From positions 1 through 64,000 of the forward strand of contig JAPOVQ010000001.1 in assembly GCA_026708035.1 (NCBI GenBank): a stretch of 64,000 nucleotides of DNA, in the 5' to 3' direction. Below, one piece after another: positions 45,874-55,056 of the stretch. The first letter of the stretch is position 1. Every line of letters begins with the position of its first letter. The translations under genes were made by a program, and so were the position numbers. The DNA is from Chloroflexota bacterium. Its GTDB lineage: Bacteria > Chloroflexota > UBA11872. The notes beneath the pieces were generated by a model. That model had not been told where the DNA came from. It saw only the letters and a program-made list of their open reading frames with translations, and ran no database searches.

Positions 45874-47675
45874 GCGTCTCGGGAGGCCAGCGCCTCGGCC
45901 TGAGCCACCATGTCGCCCAATATTGCCACTCCACCGGACCAGAAGCCTGGGTCGTTGAGATCGATGCCCATTGGGCGGACCAGTGCCTCGGGCGAGACCG
46001 AGCCACCGCGGCTCAGCATCTCGGTATATGCCGGCGCGAAGGCGTCGCCCCGCGCGTCATAGACCTGGAGCAGCGCCAGGACGAGCAGCTCGCCGAACGC
46101 GTAGGCGTAGACGTAGAACGGCGAGTGCACGAAGTGCGGGATATAGCTCCACCAGGTGCGATAGTCGTCGGTGAGAGTCACGGCGTCGCCGTGCATCGGC
46201 GCGTTGGCCGCGATCCACAGCTCGCTCAGGCGCTCCGCCGGCAACTCTCCCTCGGCGCGGCGGGCTGCGTGGGCGGACTCCTCGAAGCGGTGCATGACGA
46301 TCTGCCGGAACACGGTGGCGAAGCTGTCCTCGATCTTGCTCGCCAGCAACGACAGGCGCGCCTGGTCGGACGGCTGGGCCTCCAGCAGACGGCGAAATAC
46401 CAGCATTTCCCCGAACACCGAGGCAGTCTCCGCGGTGGTCAAGGGCGTGTGCGCTTGCAGGTAGCCCACCCCGCGCGACAAGAACTGGTGTGCGGCATGA
46501 CCCAATTCGTGGGCGACGGTCATGACGTCACGGATGCGGTCGGTGTAGTTGCAGAGCACGTAGGGGTGGGTCTGGGTGGTCGATCCGGCGCTGAACGCTC
46601 CGCCGCGTTTGCCGAGGCGCAGCTCCGCGTCGATCCAGCGCTCCTCGAACGCCCGCGACGCGATGCCGCCGAGCGTTTCCGAGAAGGCCGCATAGCTATC
46701 GACCACGATCTCGCGGCAGCGGTCCCACGAGTACACGGTGTCATCGGCCTTGATCGGCGCGTAGCGGTCATAGTCGAACAGCTCATCCAGGCCGAGCAGG
46801 CGCCGCTTGAGGCGGTAGTACCGCTGCACGATGCCGAACCCAGCCTCGCAGGCGGCCACCAGCGCCTCAACGGCGGCCGGCTCGATCTCGTTGGCCAGGT
46901 TGCGGGCCGCGATGGGCGTCGGGTAGTGCCGCAGCCGGTCGTCGATGGCGTGATCCTGCAGGCAGACGTTGAAGAGGTAGGTGAGCGAATGCTGATGGGC
47001 CGCGAGCGCGGCGGTGAGGCCGGCCGCGGCGCTGCGGCGGGTGTCGCGGTTGGGGTTGTACAGCTGGGCCAGGGTTTCGGCTTCGGTCAGGGTGCGCCGC
47101 TCCCCGTCGAGTTCTACCTCGCAGGTGATTCGGCTGGTGATTTCGTCGAACAGGCGCGACCACGAGCGCGCGCCGGTGTTGGCCTTCTCATCCATCACCT
47201 GCTCTTCGCCTTCGGCCAGCCGATGCGGCTTGGTGCGGCGCTCGCGCTCCAGCAGATAGGCGAATTCGGCCAGCCGCGGGTCCGCCATCAACTCGGCGGC
47301 GCGGTCGTCATCGAGGTGCACCCATTCCAAGTCGAAGAAGATGAGGTGCTTCCGAATCTCGGTGCTGCGCGCCTGGGTGCTGTTGAGCAGTCGCCCGGCA
47401 GCCGGGTCGTCACTGTGGGCGGCGTGCCGCAGATGCGCGAAGATCACCGGCGCGTCCATGAGTTCGTAGATGTCTTCAAGCTCCTGGAGGGCCTCGCGAA
47501 GGCCGGACGCGGATAACTCCCCGAGCCGCCCCCGATAGCGCGTGCCGAAGTCCTGAGCGCGGGAGTCGGCGGCGTCCTGGTCGCGCTCAATGCAAGGATC
47601 GTCGAGCCCGCCATAGAGCGCGGACAGATCCCAAACGACGCCGTCGGCGGAACTGGATGGCGCGGCGGTCGTCAC
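45870..47675 (-). CDS. pepF: Oligoendopeptidase F family metallopeptidase (M3)
   Basis: This 601-residue zinc peptidase has the HExxH motif in AHELGHAAH (His389, Glu390, His393), with the third ligand expected in TASVFGEML about 30 residues later. The N-terminal helical region, EIRKHLIFFDLEW and the C-terminal PHFVHSPFYVYAYAFG are typical of M3B enzymes. It degrades short peptides in the cytoplasm. It lies between proS (53 bases upstream) and the overlapping larA gene, so all may be on one transcript. Confidence 0.93.
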   Translation of the reverse strand: MTTAAPSSSADGVVWDLSALYGGLDDPCIERDQDAADSRAQDFGTRYRGRLGELSASGLREALQELEDIYELMDAPVIFAHLRHAAHSDDPAAGRLLNSTQARSTEIRKHLIFFDLEWVHLDDDRAAELMADPRLAEFAYLLERERRTKPHRLAEGEEQVMDEKANTGARSWSRLFDEITSRITCEVELDGERRTLTEAETLAQLYNPNRDTRRSAAAGLTAALAAHQHSLTYLFNVCLQDHAIDDRLRHYPTPIAARNLANEIEPAAVEALVAACEAGFGIVQRYYRLKRRLLGLDELFDYDRYAPIKADDTVYSWDRCREIVVDSYAAFSETLGGIASRAFEERWIDAELRLGKRGGAFSAGSTTQTHPYVLCNYTDRIRDVMTVAHELGHAAHQFLSRGVGYLQAHTPLTTAETASVFGEMLVFRRLLEAQPSDQARLSLLASKIEDSFATVFRQIVMHRFEESAHAARRAEGELPAERLSELWIAANAPMHGDAVTLTDDYRTWWSYIPHFVHSPFYVYAYAFGELLVLALLQVYDARGDAFAPAYTEMLSRGGSVSPEALVRPMGIDLNDPGFWSGGVAILGDMVAQAEALASRDA

Positions 47676-47728
47676 GGGCCCATCAACCGGTCGTGCGAAT
47701 TGGCCATAGCTGCTGTCGCCTCCCGAGG

Positions 47729-49480
47729 CTATCCGAGCGGGGCATCCGGGCTAAGTGCGGCCAGCAGCGCATCGCGCTCCGCCACGACCCTGGCGACCGC
47801 CTCCGCGGATGCCGCCTGCTCTCGCTCATCCCGGTGCCGGAGCTTGATCTCGACGGCGTCGGCCCGCACCGTGCGGCGGCTGACCGTGCATCGAATGGGG
47901 ATCCCCAGGAGGTCGGCATCGTTGAATTTGACCCCCGCGCTCTCGTCACGGTCGTCCACCAGCACCGTGAGGCCGGCCGCTTCGAGATCGTGGGCGAGAC
48001 GCTCCGCGGCCTCCTGCATCTCGGCCTGTCCCAGCTGCACCACGTGCACGTCATAGGGCGCCACGCTGGCGGGCCAGATGATCCCGTCTTCGTCGTGATG
48101 CAGCTCCACGACGGCCGCAGCCAGTCGCGTGATCCCGATGCCATATGAGCCCATCACAATGGGCTGTGGCGATCCGCCTTCGGAAAGGTACATGGCGTCG
48201 AGCTTGTCGCTGTAGTAGGCGCCGAACTTGAAGGTATTGCCAATTTCGATGCCCGTGCGGAGCTCGAGGGCCGCGCCGCACTTGGGGCAAGGATCTCCGG
48301 CAGCGACGTCGGCGATATCCGCGACGATATCCGCGGCGAAGTCGCGCGGGAAGTTTACGTTCAACAGATGCACGCCGGGCATATTGGCCCCGGCGACCAA
48401 GTTGGCCGCGGACTCCACCGAGCGATCCACGACGACCAGGACCTGCTCGAGCCCCACCGGCGATGCGTAGCCCGGCACGAGGCCGGCGGCGGTCAATTCT
48501 TGGTCGGCCGCGAGACGAATGTCGGGCGCGCCCAGGGCCCGGCGCAGCTTGGCCTCGTTGACGTCCAGATCGCCGCGAATGGCCACAAACGCAATCTGCT
48601 CGCCCGTCCAATAGAACACGGCTTTGAGCGTGCGGCGGGTCGGGATGCCCAGATAGCCCGCCACGGCGGCGATGGTTTCCTGCCCGGGGGTCTCGACCTT
48701 CTCCATGGGGAGCGGCTCGGCGTCGTCGAGCTCGGGCGGCTGCGTGGTCGCCACTTCCTGGTTGGCCCCGTAGTCGCAGGTGGGGCACACCACGATCGTG
48801 TCTTCGCCCGCGGAGGTCAGAGCGTGAAACTCGTCCGCGTCCGAACCGCCCATCGCGCCGGCGTCGGACTCGACGACCAGCGGTTCGATCCCACAGCGGC
48901 GGAACGCGCGCACGTAGGCCGTGACGAACTGCCGGTAGGTCGCGTCCAGGCTCTCCGGCGACGGGTCGAAGGTGTAGGCGTCCTTCATGGTGAACTCGCG
49001 GGTCCGCAGCAGGCCGCCACGCGGACGAGGCTCGTCGCGGAACTTCGTTTGAAAGTGGTACACGCTGACAGGGAGCTGGCGGTAGGAGCCCACGACTCGC
49101 GCGGCGAGGTCGAGGGCGATCTCCTCATGGGTGAGGGCCAGCACCATGTTGCGTTCGGCGCGATCCTTGAATCGCACCAGCTCGGGTCCGAGCGAGGCGA
49201 AGCGGCCGGTGCGTTCCCAAAGCGTCGACGGATGCACCACGGGCATCAGGAGCTCTTGGCAGCCGACGGCGTCCATTTCTTCGCGAACGACCTGCTCGAT
49301 TCGTCGCAAGGTGCGCCAGCCCAACGGCAGATAGCTGAAAATTCCCGCGCCGAGCGGACGTATGAAGGCGCCGCGCACCATGAGTCGGTGGGACGCGATG
49401 GTGGCGTCGGCGGGGTCTTCACGCAGGGTGCGACCGAAGAGCGCGGACAAACGTTGCACGGACGGCCTCACGGCGACCAC
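47729..49480 (-). CDS. proS: Prolyl-tRNA synthetase (bacterial type, with editing insert)
   Basis: This 583-residue class II synthetase charges tRNA-Pro. Motif 2 region (FRDEPRPRGGLLRTREFTMKD, about 140-160), motif 3 (GSYGIGITRLAAAVVE) and MPVVHPSTLWERTGRF are present. Residues about 220-390 form the YbaK-like insert of bacterial ProRS that removes mischarged alanine. The anticodon-binding domain ends the protein. The GTG start is 27 bases after the cysE stop on the same strand, placing it in the transcription unit governed by the cysteine T-box leader. Confidence 0.95.
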   Translation of the reverse strand: MVAVRPSVQRLSALFGRTLREDPADATIASHRLMVRGAFIRPLGAGIFSYLPLGWRTLRRIEQVVREEMDAVGCQELLMPVVHPSTLWERTGRFASLGPELVRFKDRAERNMVLALTHEEIALDLAARVVGSYRQLPVSVYHFQTKFRDEPRPRGGLLRTREFTMKDAYTFDPSPESLDATYRQFVTAYVRAFRRCGIEPLVVESDAGAMGGSDADEFHALTSAGEDTIVVCPTCDYGANQEVATTQPPELDDAEPLPMEKVETPGQETIAAVAGYLGIPTRRTLKAVFYWTGEQIAFVAIRGDLDVNEAKLRRALGAPDIRLAADQELTAAGLVPGYASPVGLEQVLVVVDRSVESAANLVAGANMPGVHLLNVNFPRDFAADIVADIADVAAGDPCPKCGAALELRTGIEIGNTFKFGAYYSDKLDAMYLSEGGSPQPIVMGSYGIGITRLAAAVVELHHDEDGIIWPASVAPYDVHVVQLGQAEMQEAAERLAHDLEAAGLTVLVDDRDESAGVKFNDADLLGIPIRCTVSRRTVRADAVEIKLRHRDEREQAASAEAVARVVAERDALLAALSPDAPLG

Positions 49481-49507
49481 AAGCCGCCGGTCAGTGTATC
49501 GGCCAGC

Positions 49508-50128
49508 TCAGATCACGTAGTCGGGCGGGTCGCGCCGCTCGCCAAGCTGGCGGATCGGTTGCCGTCGAACCGGCTCGCCGCGACGCTCCACGTAGCTAGC
49601 GCGAGGCCCGACGACCGTGGAGCCGGGGGGCACGTCTTCGGTGACGATCGCCAATGCGCCAATGCGGCTGCCGGCGCCGATGGTGACCGGGCCAAGGATG
49701 CTGGCCCCGACGCCGATGGTCACGCCGTCCTCGACGATCGGGTGCCGCCGCTTGCCGCCGACGCCATCGTCACGCCACCACCCGGTGGCGCCCAAGGTCA
49801 CCTGGTGGTACAGCATGACGTCGTCACCCACGCGCGCGGTCTCTCCGATCACCACGCCTGAGCCGTGGTCGATAAAGAAGCGGCGACCAATGACCGCGCC
49901 CGGATGAATCTCGATGCCGCCGGTGGCAAGTCGCGCGAACTGACTGACGGCGCGGGGCAGCACGGGAACGCCGCGCACATAGAGCCAATGGGCGATCCGA
50001 TGGAAGAAGAGCGCGTGCACGCTGGGATAGAGCAACACCTCGAGCACGTTCTTGGCGGCTGGATCCTTGTCGAGCACGACGCGCATCCACTCCGGCCCAC
50101 GGCGTTTCCCTGCCGCGGCTTCCGGCAT
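49508..50128 (-). CDS. cysE: Serine O-acetyltransferase
   Basis: This 206-residue enzyme makes O-acetylserine, the first step of cysteine synthesis. The signature [25 protein letters not shown] opens the protein (split here only by reading), followed by the left-handed beta-helix with [33 protein letters not shown] and [15 protein letters not shown]. The catalytic His in HPG and the acetyl-CoA residues are conserved. The ATG at 50128 is preferred; ATG at 50086 is also possible, and the open frame further upstream is the T-box leader. Compact, like the Bacillus enzyme, and expressed from a Cys T-box with proS downstream. Confidence 0.93.
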   Translation of the reverse strand: MPEAAAGKRRGPEWMRVVLDKDPAAKNVLEVLLYPSVHALFFHRIAHWLYVRGVPVLPRAVSQFARLATGGIEIHPGAVIGRRFFIDHGSGVVIGETARVGDDVMLYHQVTLGATGWWRDDGVGGKRRHPIVEDGVTIGVGASILGPVTIGAGSRIGALAIVTEDVPPGSTVVGPRASYVERRGEPVRRQPIRQLGERRDPPDYVI

Positions 50129-50183
50129 TTCGGACGCGCCGCCATTCCTTGGGTCGATTCTCCAATCCCCCTCAAACGTGCGA

Positions 50184-50213
50184 GGAGCGCCCATCCCGAA
50201 GGACGGGCGCTCC
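50184..50213 (-). terminator. T-box terminator-side hairpin
   Basis: On the minus strand, GGAGCGCCC (50205-50213) pairs perfectly with GGGCGCTCC (50184-50192) across a 12-base loop. It shares bases with the antiterminator at 50199-50227, so only one of the two can form. The usual U-run is missing after it (TCGCACGTTTGAGG), so attenuation may act by a weak terminator or by hiding the ribosome-binding region. Confidence 0.8.
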
Positions 50214-50430
50214 CGTGATTCCACCTTCCTGCGCTGCGGCCTCGCGGCACGCAACCTCAGCGGGTGCCAAGGCACCCAAGCCCGCTACCGGAGGCCAACC
50301 GGCTCGGCCTACCCACGCCGTTGCTTCGGCCGAGCGGCTCACGAGGGCAATTCGCCGTCCGACGCGCACCGGCCTCGCACCGCCGCCGGCTCGCTGTCCG
50401 CGTGAAGGACGGCTACTGGTCTCGCTCAGC
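50184..50430 (-). promoter_or_regulatory. Cysteine-specific T-box riboswitch upstream of cysE
   Basis: Minus-strand leader. Stem I: GAGCG (50423-50427) pairs with CGCTC (50332-50336), and GCCGTCC (50407-50413) with GGACGGC (50354-50360). The specifier loop has AGTA (50414-50417) opposite GAA (50351-50353), one base, then the specifier TGC (50347-50349), a Cys codon. A 7-bp hairpin GGGTGCC/GGCACCC fits stem III. Antiterminator (50199-50227): AAGG pairs CCTT, the seven-base bulge TGGAATC, then ACGGG-AGCG-CCCGT. The bulge TGGA is complementary to the UCCA end of tRNA-Cys (discriminator U73). Uncharged tRNA-Cys should therefore favour expression of cysE, and of proS downstream. Confidence 0.9.
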
Positions 50431-50453
50431 GCCGCACACTTACTTGTTCCCCG

Positions 50454-50482
50454 TACTTACGCCGCGAAGGCGCGGCTGTCAA
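50454..50482 (-). promoter_or_regulatory. Promoter of the T-box/cysE unit
   Basis: On the minus strand TTGACA (50477-50482), a 17-base spacer and TAAGTA (50454-50459) make a strong sigma-70-type promoter. Transcription would begin near 50447, about 20 bases before stem I of the T-box, which is exactly where a leader start is expected. Confidence 0.8.
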
Positions 50483-50555
50483 CCGCGAGGCCGCCAAACT
50501 CCGCGAATGGGCTGCGTAGAATGCTCGACATGGGCAGCTTGGCGCCGACGCAGCT

Positions 50556-51299
50556 ATGACGGCCAACGACCCGAGCGGGCGAGCCCCGGCCCCCCACTCG
50601 GCCTCCGGCGACGCGGAGCCGCCGAATGCCCCCGGATCGATTGAACGGCTTGCCGACATAGATGCCGGCGCGCCCGAGGCGTCGGGCTCGACGGCTGCTT
50701 CACGAGACCTCGATCGTCCGCTGACCCTGGCGGAGACTTGGAGCGATTTCTCGCGGTGGCTGCGCCGCACGCGTTGGCAACGGCCCATTGCCGCCGTGGC
50801 GCTCGTCATCGCGAGCGCCCTGGCGTGGGCCGTGATCTCCGCACTCGTGCCCTGGCCGGAGGGAATCCCAGGGACCGTGCAGCGCGTGCTGGCCATGGAC
50901 ATCGGCTGGGCGCCGCTGCCGACTCCGGACGACCCGCGGCTCGCCGCCGATCTGAGCCTCATGACCGCAGCCTGGGTGGGCGCGCCGTTGATCTTGAGCG
51001 CGTTCTGGTTCGCGGCGGCCTATCACCTGGATCGCGAGAGTCGCCGGGCGTTCGGCGTCAGCCGCATTCCCGGCGTGCGGCATTCCACCGGCTACACGGC
51101 AATGGCCGTGCTGCTCGTGTTTCCGTTGATGGTGCTCGGCCTCGCCAGCGGCGCCTGGGGCGTGTTCATGCTCGGAACTTGGGCTTTCGCATTCGGAGCC
51201 TGGGGACCTGCCGGATTCCTGGTGGGGCTGCTGGCGATCTTCGGGCTGGTGGTGCGGCTGGCCAATGCAGCGCTTGACCGCCGGGCGGGGGTGTCATAG
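50556..51299 (+). CDS. Membrane protein of unknown function
   Basis: This 247-residue protein has a Pro/Ala-rich hydrophilic N-terminus (about 1-70) and four hydrophobic helices (about 78-100, 140-158, 183-205 and 210-240). No domain is recognised. It is divergent from the T-box/cysE unit with which it shares the region 50430-50555. The first helix follows the basic WLRRTRWQRP, which suggests the N-terminus is cytoplasmic. Confidence 0.65.
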   Translation: MTANDPSGRAPAPHSASGDAEPPNAPGSIERLADIDAGAPEASGSTAASRDLDRPLTLAETWSDFSRWLRRTRWQRPIAAVALVIASALAWAVISALVPWPEGIPGTVQRVLAMDIGWAPLPTPDDPRLAADLSLMTAAWVGAPLILSAFWFAAAYHLDRESRRAFGVSRIPGVRHSTGYTAMAVLLVFPLMVLGLASGAWGVFMLGTWAFAFGAWGPAGFLVGLLAIFGLVVRLANAALDRRAGVS

Positions 51300-51324
51300 C
51301 CGGGCGGAGGTTCGGTGCGGCTTG

Positions 51325-51531
51325 CTACCCCTCGATGGTCGGTCCGAGGACTAGGCGATCGCTTTCGGGATCTTCGACGAGCAAGAACTCAACCGTGGTA
51401 TCGCGCGTCACCATGAGCCGAAGCCGGTCTCTGACGCGCTCGCACCCCACGGCCTCTTCGGGCGTGACATCGACGCGACGACATGCATCGGCATATAGGT
51501 CGCTGAGTGATACCCGACGTCGTGTGGCCAA
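51325..51531 (-). CDS. Small hypothetical protein
   Basis: This 68-residue open frame has a balanced composition: a basic start, SLSDLYADACRRV, then DRLRLMVTRDTTVEFLLVEDPESDRLVLGPTIEG, which reads like a small alpha/beta protein. It is convergent with the membrane protein gene. It could be a fortuitous frame; there is no recognised homologue or clear ribosome-binding site. Confidence 0.35.
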   Translation of the reverse strand: MATRRRVSLSDLYADACRRVDVTPEEAVGCERVRDRLRLMVTRDTTVEFLLVEDPESDRLVLGPTIEG

Positions 51532-51798
51532 AAGCTCGCTCCCCCCTGCAAGGTGTTTGGACGCGCGCCTGGCGCCCGTCCCCTATTCTGCCCAACCATA
51601 CGCCGCGGAGGCGGCCCACTCACAACGTTGGGTCGCGGGACCATGCACATCGCCGGGCCAAGCTGCTACAGTATCGCGCGGCTCCGGGCACGTGTAGAAT
51701 GTCGGCAGCGTTCAGCCGACGTCAGACGTACGTGCCCACCGGGCGTGCGGGGTCGCTGGACGCGGGGGGGCGCTGGGATAGCATTCGCTTGCCCATGA

Positions 51799-53076
51799 AT
51801 GGGGGCCTCCTTGAACAGCTTGCGTAGATATCGGCTGTTCCTCACGTTGCTTGTTGGACCGGCGCTTGTCATCGCCATCATCGTGGTTCTGATCATCACC
51901 TTGTTCGGCGGCGACGGCGAGACGGATTCCACGGCCGAAACCACTACGCCAGCCGTCACTGCCTCGCCAGGAACCGGTGGCGGCGTGCCGCCCGCAAGGA
52001 CCTCCCCGCCAACGCTGCAGGTGCGGCCCACCCAGACTCCGGTCATCGTGGACACGCCGACGCCGACGGTGCCGGCCGAGCCAACCGCGACGCCAACACC
52101 CACCGCGACGCCGACGCCCACCGGCCCCATCGAGCACACGGTCCAGGCCGATGAAACGCTGTCGGGCATTGCCGATGCTTATGGCGTTGCCTTGGACGAC
52201 ATCGTGGCCTTCAACGGCTTTGCCAACGCGGAAGTGATCATCTTTGTCGGACAGATCATCGAGATTCCGACGGATCCGAGCCAGCTCGCCGAGCGGCTCG
52301 ATGCGATTCCCGTCGCGTTGACGGGAGTCGTGATTCCGAGCGATGGCCTGAATGTTCGCGACCAGCCCAACACCGCCACCAGCACGGTGCAGTACGTCGC
52401 GCGCGCCGGATCGCAGCTCAACCTGACGGGCGTCTTCGAGGACATTGACGGCATCCGCTGGCACGAGGTCGAGGACGGCAACTGGGTGCAGAGCCAATAC
52501 CTGGAGCTGGGCGCCACGGCAGCCCCCCTCCCGGACGCGCCTGCCACCGGCACAGGTACCGGCACGGGCGCGGCGCTGACGGGGGTGGTGATACCCGACG
52601 ACGGGCTGAACGTTCGCAACGAGCCCAACACCACTACCAGCACCGTGCAGTACGTCGCGGGGGGCGGGACGCAACTCAACTTGACGGGCGAGGTTCAGGA
52701 GATCAACGGCATCCGCTGGCATCAGGTGGATGACGGCAACTGGGTGCAGGGCCAGTACCTTGAATTGGGAGGGACGGCTGCTCCCGCCCCGGCGACCACA
52801 CCGGCGCCGGCGGGGACCGCCGCCCCCACGCCAACCGCCGCCGCGACGGCGGCTGCCACCGAGCCGCCGAGCGATGAGGAGCTCACCGCCGTGGTCGTGC
52901 CTGAAGGCGGACTGAACGTGCGCCCGGAACCGAGTGCCACCGCCACTCCCGCGAATGTCGCACCGGCCGGATCACGGTTGCAACTGACCGGCGAGAACAC
53001 GGTCGTCGACGGCGTGACGTGGTGGGAGCTCGAGGACGGGAACTGGGTCCAAGGCCAGTTTCTACGCTTCGGCTAG
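51799..53076 (+). CDS. Membrane-anchored LysM protein with three SH3-type repeats
   Basis: This 425-residue protein has an N-terminal helix (about 14-36) anchoring it outside, then a Thr/Pro-rich linker. A LysM domain follows (about 113-157: HTVQADETLSGIADAYGVAL...GQIIEIP), then three bacterial SH3 domains near 175-235, 257-322 and 360-425. The repeats share GLNVRDQPN/GLNVRNEPN/GLNVRPEPS and end EDGNWVQSQYLELG / DDGNWVQGQYLELG / EDGNWVQGQFLRFG. LysM and SH3b modules bind peptidoglycan, so a cell-wall adhesion or sensing role is likely. Repeats 1 and 2 are similar at the DNA level. No catalytic domain. Confidence 0.85.
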   Translation: MGASLNSLRRYRLFLTLLVGPALVIAIIVVLIITLFGGDGETDSTAETTTPAVTASPGTGGGVPPARTSPPTLQVRPTQTPVIVDTPTPTVPAEPTATPTPTATPTPTGPIEHTVQADETLSGIADAYGVALDDIVAFNGFANAEVIIFVGQIIEIPTDPSQLAERLDAIPVALTGVVIPSDGLNVRDQPNTATSTVQYVARAGSQLNLTGVFEDIDGIRWHEVEDGNWVQSQYLELGATAAPLPDAPATGTGTGTGAALTGVVIPDDGLNVRNEPNTTTSTVQYVAGGGTQLNLTGEVQEINGIRWHQVDDGNWVQGQYLELGGTAAPAPATTPAPAGTAAPTPTAAATAAATEPPSDEELTAVVVPEGGLNVRPEPSATATPANVAPAGSRLQLTGENTVVDGVTWWELEDGNWVQGQFLRFG

Positions 53077-53168
53077 CCCCTCGAGCACCGACGGCACGCA
53101 GGGCGTCGCGCTGACGTCAGGCTTCGCCTAGCGTCCGACGCCGCAACACGGGTCCCGTGCGCGGTAGC

Positions 53169-54185
53169 TCACCGCGCGCGCAACCATCGATCCATGAATT
53201 CGAGGGGGGCCTCGGGCAGGAATTCGTGGCCCCCGTCGAACTCGTCGCGGGCGAGGCGTTCACTCGCACCGGCTGCCGCGTAGATGTCCGCAAGATGGGC
53301 GTGGGCCTGCCGCGACGCCTCGATGGCAAAGCCGCGATCGGACCGTCCCGCCTGAATGAGCAGCGGCCTCGGGGCGATGCAGCCGTGGATATCGGGCACG
53401 TCGGCCACGGCATAGATGCCGGGGAGAAACTGGGAGCCGCAGAAATTTCCGGCGTCGAGGGCATAGGAGCGGAATGTCGTGAGGTAGCCGCTCACCACCA
53501 CGGCCGCCGGGCGGTCGTCGAGCGCCGCCAGATACATCGCGCGGGTGCCGCCGAATGACAGACCGGCAACGCCGATGCGGCTGGCGTCCACCTCGGGCCG
53601 GGCCTGGAGGACATCCAGCGCGCGCTGGTCGTCCCAAAGGGCGAGCGCCATCATGTTGCGCCCGAAGAGGGCCAGCTTGAGAAAGTTGATGTTGCAGCCG
53701 TCGCGACCGCCGTAGCGGCGGAATCCTTGGGCACGCTCGCCGAAGCCCGGCGCGTCGGGGGCCAGCACCACGTAGCCGCGCTGCGCGAAGCGCTTGGCAT
53801 TGGCATGGTAGATGCCCGGCGTGACGAGGTCGCCCTTGCCCCCGCCGTGGCCGTGCAAGGCGAGGATTGCCGGCGCCGGATGGTCGGCATCGACGCCGTC
53901 GGGCACGAGCAGAAGGGCCGGCAGGTCAACATCGGATGCGGTGCGGAAGACGAGCCGGGTCTGCGCGTAGCCGCTGCCGAGCGTGCGTTCCAGCTCCACG
54001 GGCTCGGGATCGACCGGGGTCGGCAAGGGGCCGCGCAGGGCCGCGATGGCGTCCCGCAGGCTGCGGCGCCATGTCGCGAAGTCAATGCCGGGTCGGAAGG
54101 CGTGGCTGGGCCGGTGCGCGGCATCCAGCCGCGCGACCTGGTCGTCAAACGCGAATTCCCAGGTCCGCGGCGCCGGCGCACTCAA
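53169..54185 (-). CDS. Alpha/beta hydrolase (acetyl-xylan-esterase/dienelactone-hydrolase-like)
   Basis: This 338-residue hydrolase has the nucleophile Ser in GLSFGG, the preceding LALHGHGGGKGD oxyanion region, Asp in QAGRSDRGF and His in GGHEF near the C-terminus. Family members deacetylate sugars or cleave esters and lactones. The TTG start at 54185 overlaps the TGA of the TIM-barrel gene by four bases (TTGA), so the two are translated together and may act on the same sugar-derived compound. No signal peptide is visible. Confidence 0.85.
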   Translation of the reverse strand: MSAPAPRTWEFAFDDQVARLDAAHRPSHAFRPGIDFATWRRSLRDAIAALRGPLPTPVDPEPVELERTLGSGYAQTRLVFRTASDVDLPALLLVPDGVDADHPAPAILALHGHGGGKGDLVTPGIYHANAKRFAQRGYVVLAPDAPGFGERAQGFRRYGGRDGCNINFLKLALFGRNMMALALWDDQRALDVLQARPEVDASRIGVAGLSFGGTRAMYLAALDDRPAAVVVSGYLTTFRSYALDAGNFCGSQFLPGIYAVADVPDIHGCIAPRPLLIQAGRSDRGFAIEASRQAHAHLADIYAAAGASERLARDEFDGGHEFLPEAPLEFMDRWLRAR

Positions 54186-54964
54186 CGGCGGAAGTGGGTG
54201 CGAAGGTAGGCCAGCGCCTGCGGCGCCTGGCGGCTGTAGCAGTCAAACCGCTTGCCGTTGTCTTCAATGCTGACGCGGCCGGAGTAGTTCACAGCGGTGA
54301 GCGCCCGAAGAAACTCCGGCAGGCCGGCGTCGGTGGACTGCGGCGGGGAACCGGGAAGCGGCGGGACCGGCACATGGACGTGACGCAGTCGATCGCGCGA
54401 CTCGGCCAGGTTGGTCAGCGGCTCATGCTCGCGCGCCATGTGCCACCAGTCGGCCAACGCCGCCACGCGCGAGCTTCCGGATTGGCGGGCCACGACCGCC
54501 GCCTCGAGGACGGTGTTGATGTTGTCGCAGACCTCGCGCCAGAGCGGCTCGATGACGATGTCCAGGTCGTAGGGCGCGGCGGCGTTCGCGGCGAGCGCCA
54601 GGAACTCGAGGATTTCACCCGGCACGAGGTGCCGGTCGTAGCCGGACGGCGTGGTGCGCGCCGGTCCGCTGCCAAAGATCACCGAGCGGGCTCCCAACTC
54701 GGCCATGCGTCCCATGGCGGTGTCCACGTAGGCGCGCAGCGCCGCGAGGTCGCGCTTGGGCCCGACCACCGGGTGGTGCGCCGGCACGAACACATTGAAA
54801 GCCTCGGCCGGCAATCCGGCATCCTGGATTCGTCGACGGATCGGCGCGTAGACCGTCTCGTCGTCGTCGGGAACCAGGTCCACCACGCGAGGCTCGACGT
54901 AGGCGAAGCCCGCATCTCGCGCCGCGTCCAGCACGTCAAGCGACGCGCAGCATCCAATCCGCAT
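54182..54964 (-). CDS. Sugar-phosphate isomerase/epimerase-like TIM barrel
   Basis: This 260-residue protein is of the AP-endonuclease-2/xylose-isomerase-like superfamily. It begins MRIGCCASLDVLDAARDAGF and has metal-ligand segments typical of the fold: YVEPRVVDL, DIVIEPLW, ALADWWHM, HVHVP and VSIEDNG. Such proteins isomerise or epimerise sugars or polyols. It precedes and is coupled to the esterase gene. A second, unrelated-locus member of the superfamily is at 60598. Confidence 0.85.
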   Translation of the reverse strand: MRIGCCASLDVLDAARDAGFAYVEPRVVDLVPDDDETVYAPIRRRIQDAGLPAEAFNVFVPAHHPVVGPKRDLAALRAYVDTAMGRMAELGARSVIFGSGPARTTPSGYDRHLVPGEILEFLALAANAAAPYDLDIVIEPLWREVCDNINTVLEAAVVARQSGSSRVAALADWWHMAREHEPLTNLAESRDRLRHVHVPVPPLPGSPPQSTDAGLPEFLRALTAVNYSGRVSIEDNGKRFDCYSRQAPQALAYLRTHFRR

Positions 54965-55056
54965 GCCACCACCGCCTCACGCCGCCGCGGACGTTTCCGG
55001 TTCGCAAACGCTAGAGTGCCACGAGCCCCACGGCCCTTGCCGCCCGGAGTTTCCGC

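Noticed and set aside
50199-50520. Coding N-terminal extension of cysE up to 50275
   Set aside because: The region is better explained as the T-box leader; serine acetyltransferases of this type begin close to the DKDPAAK segment.
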